64,000 nucleotides of DNA from positions 124,001 through 188,000 of the forward strand of contig JAPDRN010000045.1 in the NCBI GenBank assembly GCA_030247855.1. The letters are read 5' to 3'. The position numbers were made by a program, and so were the translations under genes. This document shows positions 1-10,728 of this stretch, piece by piece. Under the pieces are notes generated by a model. The model searched no databases. It was not told the origin of the DNA and worked only from the letters and a program-made list of their open reading frames with translations. Each line of letters opens with the position of its first letter. Position 1 is the first letter of the stretch. This stretch comes from Knufia peltigerae (Eukaryota; Ascomycota; Eurotiomycetes; Chaetothyriales; Trichomeriaceae).

Positions 1-1608
1 AATTCCAATCTGACGAGCAAGGCTCTGCAGTCTACTACGGACAATGTCACTGATCCCACGACTACAGTCAGCGAACCTCTAGCCGAGGTTGCTGAAAGTA
101 TCCAGCAGGCTTCTGCGCTTGCTGTTGACCCCTCTGCAACTGGTAATGGTCATGCGGAGCAGACCAGCCCGACCAGCATGTCCAGTATAGGGACTCTCGA
201 GAGCGTACCCGGTGTTTCGGGCATTACGACTACCGTCGGGAGCCCGTTACCGATCGAGCAAACAGTTGGACAGGTCGTGAATGCCATGGAAGCGGGCTCT
301 ACCTCGCCTGGCGATGGGTTCAAGGGCTCTTCGTACCCGACCCCTGGCTTGCAATTGCCGCCGAATGAAGGCGCTAGACGAGGGATGAGCTTGCCTCAAT
401 CCACCTCACGACCAGGTACAAGATCTCCCTCCAGCAAAAAACATAGATGCCCCTATTGTGCCACCGAGTTCACCCGTCACCACAATCTAAAGAGCCATCT
501 GTTAACACATAGTCAAGAAAAGCCATATGTATGCTCCACTTGTCAGTCGAGATTCCGACGATTACATGATCTCAAAAGACATACCAAGTTACATACCGGC
601 GAACGACCTCATATTTGCCCCAAGTGTGGTCGCAAATTTGCTCGGGGCGATGCTCTGGCACGCCATAACAAAGGCCCTGGAGGTTGTGCCGGCCGGAGAG
701 CTAGCATGGGTAGTTATGGTGGAGATGACGACGCCGAAGGCGACGAGTCCATGGAAGGTGTAGTATATGGTGAACCTGAAGTCATAGATGATGAAGCGGG
801 CAACGATAAGACTCCGCGAATTCGTCGTCAAGCTCCTTCAGGAGACGATGCTGTGGACGACGCGGAACCGACCTCGCGATTCCCCAGCACATATCCTCCT
901 ATCCAAGGTCGGCCCCCTGGGGGACTTGCGGGTGGCGGTTATCAACCTCGTGGCGCTTTCGGCCCGGCCGCGGCTGGGTCCGGGAACGCTGCTGTGCCGC
1001 CTGGTGTGCCGCCTCCATTTCCGCAAGTATCGGGGTCGTCCTCGGGATCAAGAGCCTCGATACCTAACGCTGTATACGCGCAAAACCCGATGACGGAGAG
1101 TCCGAAGCCTCTTTCGCCTGGACAGGTTCACAGAGCATCTTTGACGGGCTCGGCAGATAGTAGTTTGAACCGCAATCGGTCTCCTAGCACTACGAGTCAC
1201 TATCCACCAGGATCATTTGGTCGAACCAGTGGTACGGGCTCGTCGCTTGGTCTGCCGTCCGGAGCCCCCCAACTACCTCCCCCGAATGTGGTCAACCCGG
1301 TGGATTCCAGGTATACCTTACCTAGTCAAGGTGGTCCGGCCCATCCGCCCACACAGCCTTCCGGGCCTCCCACACACATGAGCGGTAGTGGACCACTATC
1401 ATCTCACAGCAATAGTCTCTCTTCTGGCCATGCACATTCAGCCCATGGCAGTGGAGAGACTGCCAACATGTTTGCCGACAAAGATAGAATCTGGGCATAT
1501 GTGAACAGTCTTGAACAAAGGATGAATTCGATGCAACAGGAGATTGAGAGCCTGAAGCATCAAATTACCATTGCCACACAAGGAACACAACAGCACCAAA
1601 GAATGTGA
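1..1608 (+). CDS. C2H2 zinc-finger transcription factor (5' partial)
   Basis: The reading frame is open from base 1 to the stop at 1606-1608, so the N-terminus lies outside the window; the first visible ATG (178) is probably internal. Three tandem C2H2-type fingers lie roughly at 446-690: CPYC...H...H, CSTC...H...H and CPKC...H followed by a GPGGC tail, so the third finger ends in Cys instead of a second His. Finger linkers are TGERP-like, typical of DNA-binding arrays. The rest is low-complexity Ser/Pro/Gly sequence with an acidic patch just after the fingers. The last 45 residues form a short heptad-like helix (RIWAYVNSLEQRM and on) that could dimerise. The finger layout resembles fungal Azf1-like regulators, but I would not assign a symbol. 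Nuclear DNA binding is inferred; the target genes are unknown. Confidence 0.85.
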   Translation, partial: NSNLTSKALQSTTDNVTDPTTTVSEPLAEVAESIQQASALAVDPSATGNGHAEQTSPTSMSSIGTLESVPGVSGITTTVGSPLPIEQTVGQVVNAMEAGSTSPGDGFKGSSYPTPGLQLPPNEGARRGMSLPQSTSRPGTRSPSSKKHRCPYCATEFTRHHNLKSHLLTHSQEKPYVCSTCQSRFRRLHDLKRHTKLHTGERPHICPKCGRKFARGDALARHNKGPGGCAGRRASMGSYGGDDDAEGDESMEGVVYGEPEVIDDEAGNDKTPRIRRQAPSGDDAVDDAEPTSRFPSTYPPIQGRPPGGLAGGGYQPRGAFGPAAAGSGNAAVPPGVPPPFPQVSGSSSGSRASIPNAVYAQNPMTESPKPLSPGQVHRASLTGSADSSLNRNRSPSTTSHYPPGSFGRTSGTGSSLGLPSGAPQLPPPNVVNPVDSRYTLPSQGGPAHPPTQPSGPPTHMSGSGPLSSHSNSLSSGHAHSAHGSGETANMFADKDRIWAYVNSLEQRMNSMQQEIESLKHQITIATQGTQQHQRM

Positions 1609-2586
1609 AAGAAAAGGATGCATACAAACACAAAAATCTTCAGCAACAACGAGAACTCCGATATCAGACGACTTTCAGCAGCGATCACGAAGAAGTGCAA
1701 GAACAAGAATTAAGACGCCATGTCTCACACAGATGACACGAGATACGTGGAGCGTTGAGCCCAAAAAAGGGACCATCCCAAAATGCATTGACAGGAGCAA
1801 TGAATTTTTTTTCCTTTATTTCAATTCATGCGTATCGCACGACTATATTCATAGATACCCCATTGAGTTTTGATCTTTTTCCTTTCTCCATCATAAGGTC
1901 TTTGCGTTTTCGCTTAGCAGGGAAAACAGAGCACCAGGGAGGCATGTTGGGTTGTACGAGTTCCAGGCGTTGGCCAAGGGAAAGAAGGGATGAAAAGATG
2001 ATCTCACTGGAATGAGAGAGAGAGAGAGAGAGAGAGAGGAACTCCGGAGATGGCTTATCTTGTAAACCTTTTTTTTTCGGAGGGATAGGGATTTGATTTG
2101 GACTTGGTAGAGAGACTTGGTCGTTACATCAGGGTGGATTGGAAGGGTAATGAATGACTATATCGAGAAACTCCATCGTCCGTGTGTGTGAGGGAGAGAG
2201 AGAGTGTGTGTGCGTGTGTGTGTATATGTACCAATACGATTCAAAAGCTTTGATATCGACATTCTAGATTTCTGGACGGTTGATCATCAGGGTTCGGTCC
2301 TTTGCCAAGTATTCAGAGTGCAATTTCCAGGCTGCATCTGGAGACTTGCCAGCGTCCTGACTAGGGTATCTACTCGACCATTAAATACCTCTCGGTGCCT
2401 TTGTTTCATGAAACCCCAATCGTTCCGCCCACGCCGGGTCCCTGTTTCCTTCAATACCAGGCGGCACACGGGGGCAAGTGTAGATATAGAAATATACCTA
2501 CCTACACTTCCGTGTCTGTCATTCCAAGAGAGATTGATCCGACTCTCTCTCTCTCTTTCTGTTTTATCCCCTCGGCCACGTGCCTC
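1609..2586. other. intergenic, convergent 3' flanks
   Basis: This lies between the stop of the C2H2 gene and the stop of the dehydrogenase gene, which converge on it. It holds two simple repeats (GA tract near 2014-2039, mixed TG/GA tract near 2181-2224). Small open frames show no recognisable protein. It is probably the two 3' UTRs and terminators. Confidence 0.6.
2014..2039. repeat. GA dinucleotide microsatellite
   Basis: About 12 uninterrupted GA units in the 3' flank of the C2H2 gene. A shorter TG/GA mixed tract follows at about 2181-2224. Confidence 0.9.
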
Positions 2587-3727
2587 TCAAGAAGAAGTAT
2601 AAGGGTTCGGTGCGGGCTTGTGACCGTCGACGTCGGTGGAGTTACTCAGGGTCTCGTACTTTTTGTAATTCTGTTCGTACTGTTCTAGTTTGTTCATGAT
2701 TGCGGCGTACTAAGGAAATTTTTTCATCGTCCAAAAGTTAGAAAAAAAAAGAGTCTCGACAGGCCTTGTGATGGAATCGCAGTATTGACAGGGTTGGGGG
2801 GGTGGGGGAAGACAGGCTGTATTGTCGTGACAAAAAAGTGGAGGGAAATAAAGTGGGCGGCGACGACGACGTCGTCTGGTGTGAGAATACTTACGGCATC
2901 ACTACCAATGACACATCTCAAGGGAGGATCTTTCATCGAGGCCAGTTCGTACATTGCCTTGGCACCTTTTACAGGGTCACCCGCTTGGTTACCATGACGA
3001 GCCGCCATGCGTTCCATTGCATTCATGTCTGTTTTTTTTGGTTTTGTCAGACTCGTAATCAGCACTTGTCTTTTTGGAGAGGGGGGGGGAGAGAGGATTC
3101 CGCTGCAAAAAACTCACGATCATAAGCTGGATGAGTGTCTGCGAATTGCATACTCCGGCCGGCCCAGTCCGTCCTGAACCCGCCCGGTTCGACGCACGTG
3201 AACCGAATGTTCCATTCGGGTTTCACCTCCAGGCTGACGGCCTCGGTGAAGCCCTCGACCGCCCATTTGCTGGCACAGTAAACACTGAAGAGCGGCACGC
3301 CCCTCTGACCCCCTATGCTGGTGACCTGTTGGATCAGCCCGCCCGGGGGGGATTGACAGTCCCTCATGACCCTCATGGCTTCCCGGGTGACGTCGATCAG
3401 GCCGAAGAAATTGATCTCCATCTGCCGTCGGACCTGACCGTCGGTGTAGGCTTCGAAGCAACCGGCCAGGCCGTACCCGGCGTTGTTGACGACGACGTCG
3501 ACCCGGCCGAACTTGGACAGGGCCGAGGCGAAGGCCGCCCTGACGCTCTCCGGGTCGGTCACGTCGAGTCGGAGGGCGAGGTGGTTGTCTGGGGTGGCGT
3601 TCTGTAGAGGAATCTTGTCGGGGTCCCTGGCGGTCGCGACCACTCGATCTCCACGGTCCAAGACTTGCTGGGCGTATTCTCTCCCGAAACCGGTGGAACA
3701 ACCGGTGATGAGAAAAACTCGAGGCAT
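2587..3727 (-). CDS. short-chain dehydrogenase/reductase (classical SDR)
   Basis: Three exons: 3727-3118, 3028-2895 and 2709-2587, joined by GTGAGT...CAG and GTAAGT...TAG introns, giving 288 aa. The Rossmann dinucleotide motif TGCSTGFG is at residues 8-15, NNAG at 81-84, and the catalytic Ser137, Tyr150 and Lys154 (YCASK) are all present, so an active NAD(P)H-dependent oxidoreductase is expected. Length and the C-terminal stretch rich in Tyr, Glu and Lys (MNKLEQYEQNYKKYETLS) fit the common fungal cytosolic SDR group. The substrate cannot be told from sequence. The frame stays open 81 codons upstream to 3970, but that part has no family resemblance and begins in a pyrimidine-rich leader, so I start at MPRVF. 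The shared 3728-5023 spacer is divergent with the TENA gene. Confidence 0.88.
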
Positions 3728-5023
3728 CTTGGCTTTTGCACTCGAAATGATTCCTAAAGAGAGAGAGACAGAGACAAGATGAGTAACTTGTTCAAGAGTT
3801 GAAAAGGAAAAAGAAAGGTGTCGGTGGACAGGTTTGAGTCTGCGACGTGGACTTTGTACTTTTTTTCTTCTTGTACAATCTGCTCTCGGGACGGAGGTGG
3901 TCAAGGTAATATCGGAATGAGACAGCAAAGGTACGGAGATAGGAGAGGCCAAGAGAAAAACAAAAACCAAAGGTCACTTACCGTTTAAGGAGAATGAAAG
4001 AGGGTATTCGTGGTGAATGGTAATAAAGGAGCCAAGTAGTTCGCAAGATACTCTACTCAGTACTTGTCGTCCGCCTTCCGAAAACGATCTAGTGGTGTTG
4101 TCGAACTCCCGAAAAAAGGTCGAGGTGAGTAATACGCCGGACGGGGAAACACCAACTAATGGTCAACTTCCTTGTTTGTCACCCGTACTCTTGTCTTGTT
4201 TTTTCAGCGACACATGGAGAGAGATGAACGAGATAAAGACAGGTGGGACAAGGTGAGTACGGGGCTCGAGTCCTTAAGGCCACGGGGGTTTTGTTATTGA
4301 ACACGGTGCTCTCGTGACGATTTGACACCTCGTTTTTTACCCCTGAAAATTATACGGAGTAAAAATAGTCTTGTTGTCAGTATGCTTGTGGCGTGGCCAG
4401 AACAAGTCCGAGGTAGAAGATGGGCTCCGTGCAGTAAAACGTCAGGAGAAGCTCCGGAATGGAGGGGGGGAACAATATGTACAGTAGTTATTGGCTGCAT
4501 CTCGACCGCATTCCCTTCTCTCTCTCTCCCCCCTTTATCGATAAGGATTGTGAGTATACACTCCATGTACGGAGTACCGAACTCCCTTGACCTGCGGGGT
4601 TGTTTATTTTCTGTTCTTTGCGACCAAACGACGAGTCTTTTTGGCCACCTCTCGAACTCGTATCATGCAAAGTCATTATTTTGTCTTGAGAACAAAAGAT
4701 ATAACCAGAACAACAACCAAACAAGACAAGATCTGTGAGACGACCAATAAAATTTTCCAAACATCTTCTGGTTCTTTTTCTTTTTTTTTCCGATCGCACT
4801 CTCTGTCATGTTGGAACGCCTGACCTAGTAAACGAAAGGGGGAAAAAAAAGGGAAATTCCTTTCTTTGAACCTCGTCCGATCCAAGCCGCAGGAAGAGCT
4901 TACACCAGGTAAACACGGGGATATATACCGTACAACAGCTCATCTAGAACCTGTTTTACTGTCACCTTTACATTCATCACTCCAAGTCTAACCCAGCACC
5001 GGTCTTTTTCTTTTCGACAGTCC
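3728..5023. promoter_or_regulatory. divergent spacer between SDR and TENA genes
   Basis: About 1.3 kb between two divergent start codons, with no convincing ORF. Two exact copies of TACGGAGTA lie at 4353-4361 and 4568-4576. A likely 5' UTR intron of the downstream gene runs from the GT at 4909 to the AG at 5019-5020, with a CTAAC-like branch point near 4987, leaving only three bases before the ATG. The spacer is rich in pyrimidine and purine tracts. Confidence 0.5.
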
Positions 5024-5950
5024 ATGGATAATTCCTCTCCAAACGCCGGCGGCGAGTCAGCCGCTTCCCATACCAAAACAGACGTCTCTACACCCCAGCA
5101 TGGCAGTCATGACAGACCCGGTGAACCTGTACACAACCTCTCTTCACCACCGGCGGCGTTACGACCCTCGGAACTCAACCGGCCTCCATCCTTGACGAGT
5201 CTATTGCTCAATTCTGCCCCTCAATCTTTCTACGTGGCGACGCAGCATCCATTTCTCCGCCAGGCTGGACTGGGCACCCTTCCCAAAGAAACCCTCCAAC
5301 GTTGGCTGTCGCAGGACCGCCTGTACGCTCAGTCCTACATCGGCTTCATCGGCGCACTGATTTCCCGAGTCGACCTGCCCTACAACGTCACCGACCAATC
5401 CAAGTCACTGCGTTGGCGCATCGTCAATTTACTCTCATCCGCACTCGAAAACATCCACAGAGAATTGCGATTCTTCAACGACACTGCGGAAAAATATGGC
5501 CTACAGATCGACGCTTCTTCTAGACCAGGCGTCCCTTTCACCGCCGAACCAGCCACAAAGCAATACATTGACCTATTCCGAGCCTTCGGCACCGACCCTA
5601 GTATGAGCTTACTCGAAGGCCTGGTGGTCTTGTGGGCCACCGAAAAATGTTACCTGACTGCATGGACTTTCGCTTCGTCATTCATGAAGCCTTCTGGACC
5701 GCCAGAACCTCATGCCGATGATGATGGCGGGGCACTGCGCGGTGAGTTCATTCCGAACTGGACAAGCTCCGACTTTGAAAAGTTTGTCGAGGACATCGCA
5801 AAAGTGACGGATTTGTTGGCTGAGCGTGAAAACGCCATCAATCGGAGATTCAATGTATATACGGCTGTGTGGGTGCATATACTCGATATTGAGGCAAAGT
5901 TTTGGCCCTCGGTAGAAGAGGAAGAAGCCAAGAACGAGGAAGCGTCGTAG
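5024..5950 (+). CDS. TENA/THI-4 family protein (haem oxygenase-like fold)
   Basis: A single coding exon of 308 aa. After a Ser/Pro-rich N-terminus (about 60 residues) comes an all-helical TENA/THI-4 domain, seen in FYVATQHPFL, then LQRWLSQDRLYAQSYIGFIG, and the late helix containing ATEKCYLTAW, where the Glu fits the position of the conserved acidic active-site residue of TenA proteins. Family members include thiaminase II/aminopyrimidine salvage enzymes, but fungal paralogues of this length are mostly uncharacterised, so a thiamine link is only an inference. No THI20-type kinase domain is fused to it. A 5' UTR intron appears to end just before the ATG. The protein ends in an acidic EEEEAKNEEAS tail. 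It converges with the SVP26-like gene. Confidence 0.82.
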   Translation: MDNSSPNAGGESAASHTKTDVSTPQHGSHDRPGEPVHNLSSPPAALRPSELNRPPSLTSLLLNSAPQSFYVATQHPFLRQAGLGTLPKETLQRWLSQDRLYAQSYIGFIGALISRVDLPYNVTDQSKSLRWRIVNLLSSALENIHRELRFFNDTAEKYGLQIDASSRPGVPFTAEPATKQYIDLFRAFGTDPSMSLLEGLVVLWATEKCYLTAWTFASSFMKPSGPPEPHADDDGGALRGEFIPNWTSSDFEKFVEDIAKVTDLLAERENAINRRFNVYTAVWVHILDIEAKFWPSVEEEEAKNEEAS

Positions 5951-6133
5951 AACCCAATTCGTATCTGAATCTTCGTTCATGTCCACCAGCTTATGCCGGG
6001 TCTTCAGAGCAACCTCTCGGTCCAAGGTAACGGGAACGGGCCTGATGTATGACCACGAAGGAGTTGGTCGAGGACTCTGGCCAATCTCTCAGTTTTGATA
6101 ATCATTGTCCCGTGTATTCCGTTGTCTCTCGTC

Positions 6134-6838
6134 TCAATCGAAACCTCTTGCGGACCGCACATTTTCAGCATGCCACAGACCCATGACCGCGCCCGTTTCA
6201 TTCATCCAATCTCTTGCACCGTTGACGGCGGCCTTTGCCATCCCAGTGTTCCGTCGCTTGTGTCCCTTTTGGAATCCCACCCCTTGTCTTTCACCGGTCG
6301 CGTATTCCGAACCCATACTGGGTAGGACGTTTTCTCCCGCGCTCAGACTGACGAACAGAGAAAACGGCACCAGCCAAACACAGAGGCCGAAGTAGGACGC
6401 GATCTCGGTGAAGGTGGGTTGATCGTAGACGGGCGTCGAATACCAATCGCGCCTGCTGCTCGGGACCCCGCGATAACCCCCCCCAGGTTGACTGAAGTGC
6501 CGGAACCACATCCAGTGGTTGAGGATGACCAGACCGCAACTCGCGACGAAGAAGGGGTCGGAGAGTTTGACTATCGGGAAGTGTCGCAGGTTGGTCGCGT
6601 AGACACCGTGGCTGACGACCCCCAAGAGGGTGAGGTACCAGGGGAACCCGTCGACCAACCAGAGAAGCACCTGTACCACCACGACCACGTAGATCAACCG
6701 TCGGAGTAACCTGGCGCTCAGCACGGAGTGTTCTTCGACGAGTTCGGAGAGGTAATACAGGCCGGAAGCGATGGACAGGGTGAGAAACCCGAAGCCCATG
6801 ACCAGCCCAATGTAACCGAGGAGGGGTAGGATATACAT
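6134..6838 (-). CDS. SVP26: SVP26/TEX261-family ER-Golgi membrane protein
   Basis: 234 aa, no intron. The start MYILPLLGYIGLVMGFGFL begins the first membrane segment directly, as in the family; the open frame runs 20 codons further upstream but adds only basic residues. Four hydrophobic segments are visible (about residues 3-28, 45-62, 66-85 and 95-112), followed by the family stretch HFPIVKLSDPFF and VILNHWMWFRHFS, then a fifth hydrophobic patch (IASYFGLCVWLVPFSLFVSL). In yeast Svp26/Erv26 is an adaptor that loads type II membrane proteins, such as mannosyltransferases, into COPII vesicles. I infer the same role here from conservation. The tail of about 60 residues is hydrophilic. Confidence 0.9.
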   Translation of the reverse strand: MYILPLLGYIGLVMGFGFLTLSIASGLYYLSELVEEHSVLSARLLRRLIYVVVVVQVLLWLVDGFPWYLTLLGVVSHGVYATNLRHFPIVKLSDPFFVASCGLVILNHWMWFRHFSQPGGGYRGVPSSRRDWYSTPVYDQPTFTEIASYFGLCVWLVPFSLFVSLSAGENVLPSMGSEYATGERQGVGFQKGHKRRNTGMAKAAVNGARDWMNETGAVMGLWHAENVRSARGFD

Positions 6839-7495
6839 CTTTCTTCGTCTTCTTCCGTGGCCTTGTAATGGAGTGGTGTTGGAGACACTGGGGATCACCT
6901 CGAACTGTGTCGAATTTTCACCTTCATAACTTCCTAGAATTGTGTTTGAACATGATCTTTTCTAATGGCCAGCTGTCACTTTCATCGATCGGAACGCGAA
7001 GGGGGTTAGAAAAATAAAGCAACCAGTGACGTAGACAGGAGATCGATAAGCTAGCCCCAACACCATTTTTATCACGCGCTGCTTTACGAGATCTTCTTCG
7101 TCCCAGATACACCCTACCAATCCGAAACAAAATAGTGCTGGCTGAGGTATTTCTTTCATACGAGACATGTCCATGAAATTAGCATTTTATGCAATGTTGA
7201 AGTATGGTAACTTGAAAAGAAACCTCTTTTCTCGCGCGTGGTTCAATCTTCCTGATCACCGCGCCCCTTTTGCTTTTGGCTCCTTCAATGTCGATGGAGC
7301 TTTCTTGAATGATCCTGAACTCTCTGACCATGTCTGCCATCTGACTGAGATAGATTCAAGCCTGTGTCAACAAACCTCGAGCCCTCAGAGACAATAGATC
7401 ACTTTGATCTTGGGCAAATCCCAGCTCGAAGAAAAGACCTTGGAATTTGAAAGTGGAAAAGAAAGGTCCCATAAGATTGACACCTTGTGAATACG
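6839..7495. other. intergenic, no gene seen
   Basis: 657 bp between the SVP26-like start and the permease stop, both on the minus strand. Short open frames on either strand show no family features. It probably holds the SVP26 promoter and the permease 3' UTR. Confidence 0.5.
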
Positions 7496-9301
7496 CTAAG
7501 AAAACCAATACAATTCACCAAGCACAATCGCCGACGCTGTCGTAATCTGTGTCAAGAGCGGTAAAGCATTCACACGAGCGAACTTGAATTGACTGACTTT
7601 GATGCCTTTGTCAGCAAGCAAATCCCGCCAAAGAAGACCCGCAAGACTTCCAGCAAACGTGTAGCTGAAGGCTCCAATGTTACTACCCATCGCGACCGAA
7701 TAGATGGCGCCGAGTAGTATTCGATGGTCAGCTAATGCAGCCGAAGACTGAGAGAAAGCAGGGTTTCGCATGATTTCAACGAGGATGATTGTAGCTCCAA
7801 TATTCGTGCCCGCAAGTGGACAGAGAAAGGCGGCACTGACAAATCCCATGAAGAAGACAGTCTTTGCTGGAGTGGTACATGCGTTCGCAAAACCTCGAGC
7901 AAAGACTTCGATCCAACCTCTTTGCTCAAGGCCGCGGACAAGAATAAATTCGCACATGGCAAAAGGCAAAAGGGAAATCGGCAGTCGGAGGACTGTCCCC
8001 GTGGTTCTGGGAAAGTGGCTGGCCACGTTTCGCGCAAAAGAGAGGAGAGATTGTTTCTCTCTAGCGGGACCGTTCGGGTTGGAATTGTTCGCTTGAAGAG
8101 GAGGTTTCGTCGGTTCTTTCGAATCATTCGCAAGCCCATCCAGTGGGAGTTGCTCCCTCTGCGCCTCGACAATTTGATCTTCTGTGGACGATGTGTACGG
8201 ATCCTGGCTTGCAACTTCCTGCTTCTGAGGTGGCCTCCATAGATCGCTTATTACCTCGAAGCAGAATGCCAGAACACCAGCCGGCATGGTAACCATCCAA
8301 ACTTCGACGGCATGACCTGGGACAAAGCTTGTGCCGACCAGGACGGCGACTGTGACGACCATGAGAGCACTCAGCGCAAAGGCACCAATGCGATCGCGTA
8401 GCTTTGACCAGGGATCAACTTCGATTGGTATCAAGGTTTTGGGGATTTTCTTCCAAAACATGGTCATTAGGATCGGATAGGTCAGGATGGCCGGAATGAT
8501 GGAAGGCAAGATCGTCCATTTCGTGAAGTCCGTCAAGTAATTCAATGAAAAACTGCCTGCAATGAGGATGTTGGTCGGGTTCGAAGACACCAGGACAGCC
8601 GATGCGGTGTTTGCTGCCATAAACTCGCTAAAGGTCCATGCTTCTGGCTCGAGTTTGGAATGGTGAGTTAGGTACGCAAGAAACTAGAACCGTAAGCCTC
8701 GACGTGTATGACTTGTTCATGGTAACTTACAGGAGTCCCCGAGAGAATCAAGGGATCGTTTCCAACAATGCAAGCAGTCAACAAAAAGAACGCATAGAGG
8801 TAGGTGAAGAGCAAGCGGCCTGAGCTTCCACCTTTCTTGGACACCCAGAGCGCCACTGCCTCAAGAGCACCGGTGCCATCGAGAGCAATGGAGATGTATG
8901 CCTGTGAAAATTTAGACAGTATTCAAAGACAGACCTGATTGTCTTACCAAGGAAATGAACAGCACCAGCACATCGTACGGTTTGATGCTTGCGTCGCCTT
9001 TGATCCCGAGTTTGATGGTGCTGCCGTGAATAGTGGTCGTTGCTAAGAGTAGTATCACACCAATGATGGGCGCAGTCTTGAGCGACAGAGAGAAATGCAG
9101 TCGCTGTTGGGATAACTTGTCATGGTCATGATGAGAGATTATCCTCGCGGATCTCAGCAGGATTAGCAAACGTCGTTGGGCAGCTTTGGGTATAGGGATC
9201 CGTAAAGGCCAAATCACGAAGATCGAGACGACGCAAAAGACAGCAAGAATAAAGCCACTGTGGCCATTCAAGTGGCCTTGCTGCCCACCGGATTCGGGCA
9301 T
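7496..9301 (-). CDS. CitMHS/ArsB-type ion transporter (permease)
   Basis: Three exons: 9301-8948, 8901-8731 and 8683-7496, giving 570 aa. Introns are GTAAGAC...CAG and GTAAGTT...CTAG, both in phase 0. Hydrophobic helices are separated by family motifs: DVLVLFISLAYISIALDGTG, ACIVGNDPLILSGTPFLAYL, and the repeat-type motif SEFMAANTASAVLVSSNPTN. A second half carries NIGATIILVEIMRNP and YSVAMGSNIGAFSYTFAGSLAG. This is the two-repeat plan of the ion transporter superfamily (arsenite, citrate, dicarboxylate or Na+ exchange). A hydrophilic central loop of about 80 residues separates the halves. The ion carried cannot be decided. No ars genes are nearby, so an arsenic role is not supported by context. 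The true start could lie in a further upstream exon. Confidence 0.83.
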
Positions 9302-9792
9302 GCGGCGCAGAGTACTGGCGACCGCGACAAAAACTTGTCCAGCAAACAGAGAGGGACGATGTCGAGAAATGTTTTTAAAGACCGAATACGAAAGCCAAGA
9401 TTAGGAGGCGCAGCATCTGGGGGTGAGCGAGCTTTTTTTACCTATCGATAATGCACGAGCGTTAAAGCCTTTGATCTTTATGTGCTGTAACCTTGTGGCG
9501 CTGGCCTCGCAGTGAAAAGAAATATCGTCCGACCTTGGCGATCACGAGTCACCCACGTGAATAACATCGTGAACATGAATGAGGCACCCAAGAGGAATGA
9601 GAGTGGTGAATATGATGCCCATGAATTACGAGGCTCGGTACCGCTAGTTCCCTTCACATTCGCGGCGACTAATTAATAGAGGCCTTTAAAGTGGCCCTTT
9701 CTTATCGATAAGACTGCGGTTTCTTGCAGCTCGTGGGCTCTGCGTGCAACTGTGCAACTTCCCTCTGATTAATATTTGGCTATAGCGACGAC
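9302..9792. promoter_or_regulatory. divergent spacer between permease and COX23
   Basis: 491 bp between two divergent start codons. No ORF of note. A short first exon of the permease could hide here, but I found no clear candidate. Confidence 0.45.
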
Positions 9793-10282
9793 ATGGCAAC
9801 ATCAGCAGAGTCAGACCAGTCTGCTGGTCAAGGCGTCAATTGGAACAAAGAAAATGAAGCTTTTCAAACGTAAGTGACGTGTTACAACATCCCGGGTGTC
9901 TGCATGTACTGATGATCGGGGATGGTCTGTAGAAAGCGCACCTCAGAATACTACGATCCGTGCCAGGAAGCCGCGAACAAAAGCATCAAGTGTATGAACA
10001 GAAATGGAGGAGATAGAGATATGTGCCAGGATTATTTTCAGTGCGTTGGTTCGCCGTCGCAGCCCACAAAAGCCTTGCCCGCAGAATGAACCTTTGATCT
10101 CGCATCCTCGCATCCCTCATCGCCAGGCTGGTAGAGCTGACCGTGTCCACAAAAATAGGGCCTACCGGGATTGCAAAAAAGAATGGGTACGAGTCCTCCT
10201 TTTTGAAGGCGTGAAGGTCCGGCTAACAGTATTTACCTAGATGGCAAGACGAAAAGCTGAGAAAAAGTCATGGTTCAGCTGA
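9793..10282 (+). CDS. COX23: COX23, mitochondrial twin CX9C protein
   Basis: Four small exons: 9793-9869, 9933-10040, 10159-10186 and 10241-10282, coding for 84 aa. Splice sites are GTAAGT...TAG, GTGCGT...TAG and GTACGA...TAG, and all phases agree. The product has a twin CX9C (CHCH) motif: Cys36-X9-Cys46 and Cys57-X9-Cys67, forming the helical hairpin of Mia40 substrates in the intermembrane space. The sequence around the cysteines (YYDPCQEAANKSIKC, CQDYFQAYRDCKKEW) matches Cox23, which is needed for cytochrome c oxidase assembly and copper delivery in yeast. No longer ORF covers this gene, so exon-blind annotation would miss it. The second 5' splice site (GTGCGT) is the least canonical. Confidence 0.92.
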
Positions 10283-10728
10283 ATGAACAGCCAACACTTG
10301 GCGATGCCCATATATCGTAAATGAAAATGTGAAAGGTACATGTATAACAGGAGCATATAGCAAGATTTGCACATAGCGTTGGCGCTGGTCATGCACATAT
10401 TAATGTCACAGTAGGCGGAGCGTCTTGTATGCCTGATGTCAAATGAGATACCTTGTACTCCGTATAGTGACGAAGTAATTACTTTGAGGTCACGATGATA
10501 GCACCATATCTCCACTCCCTGAAATATCTCGTGTTTACTATGACTAGACATTTATCTCAAGGCGTTGAAGGCTTGCTCGTGCCATCATCAACAGTTGTCT
10601 GATGGCAAAGATCTACGGCTACTCCGCAATCCACTGTTTTTGTCAACTAGTCTTTGTAAAACAATTTTCCCCTCATATCATTTCCCTGCGCATTCACCTT
10701 TGGTGGTTTGGGTGGCCGGTATGTGAGA
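10283..10728. promoter_or_regulatory. spacer between COX23 and MDM20
   Basis: 446 bp in a tandem arrangement, expected to hold the COX23 3' UTR and the MDM20 promoter. One exact TACTCCGTA word is at 10456-10464. Nothing else recognised. Confidence 0.45.

Noticed and set aside
3728..3970. 81-codon N-terminal extension of the dehydrogenase
   Set aside because: In frame, but lacks family similarity and precedes the canonical MPRVFLITG start; more likely 5' leader.
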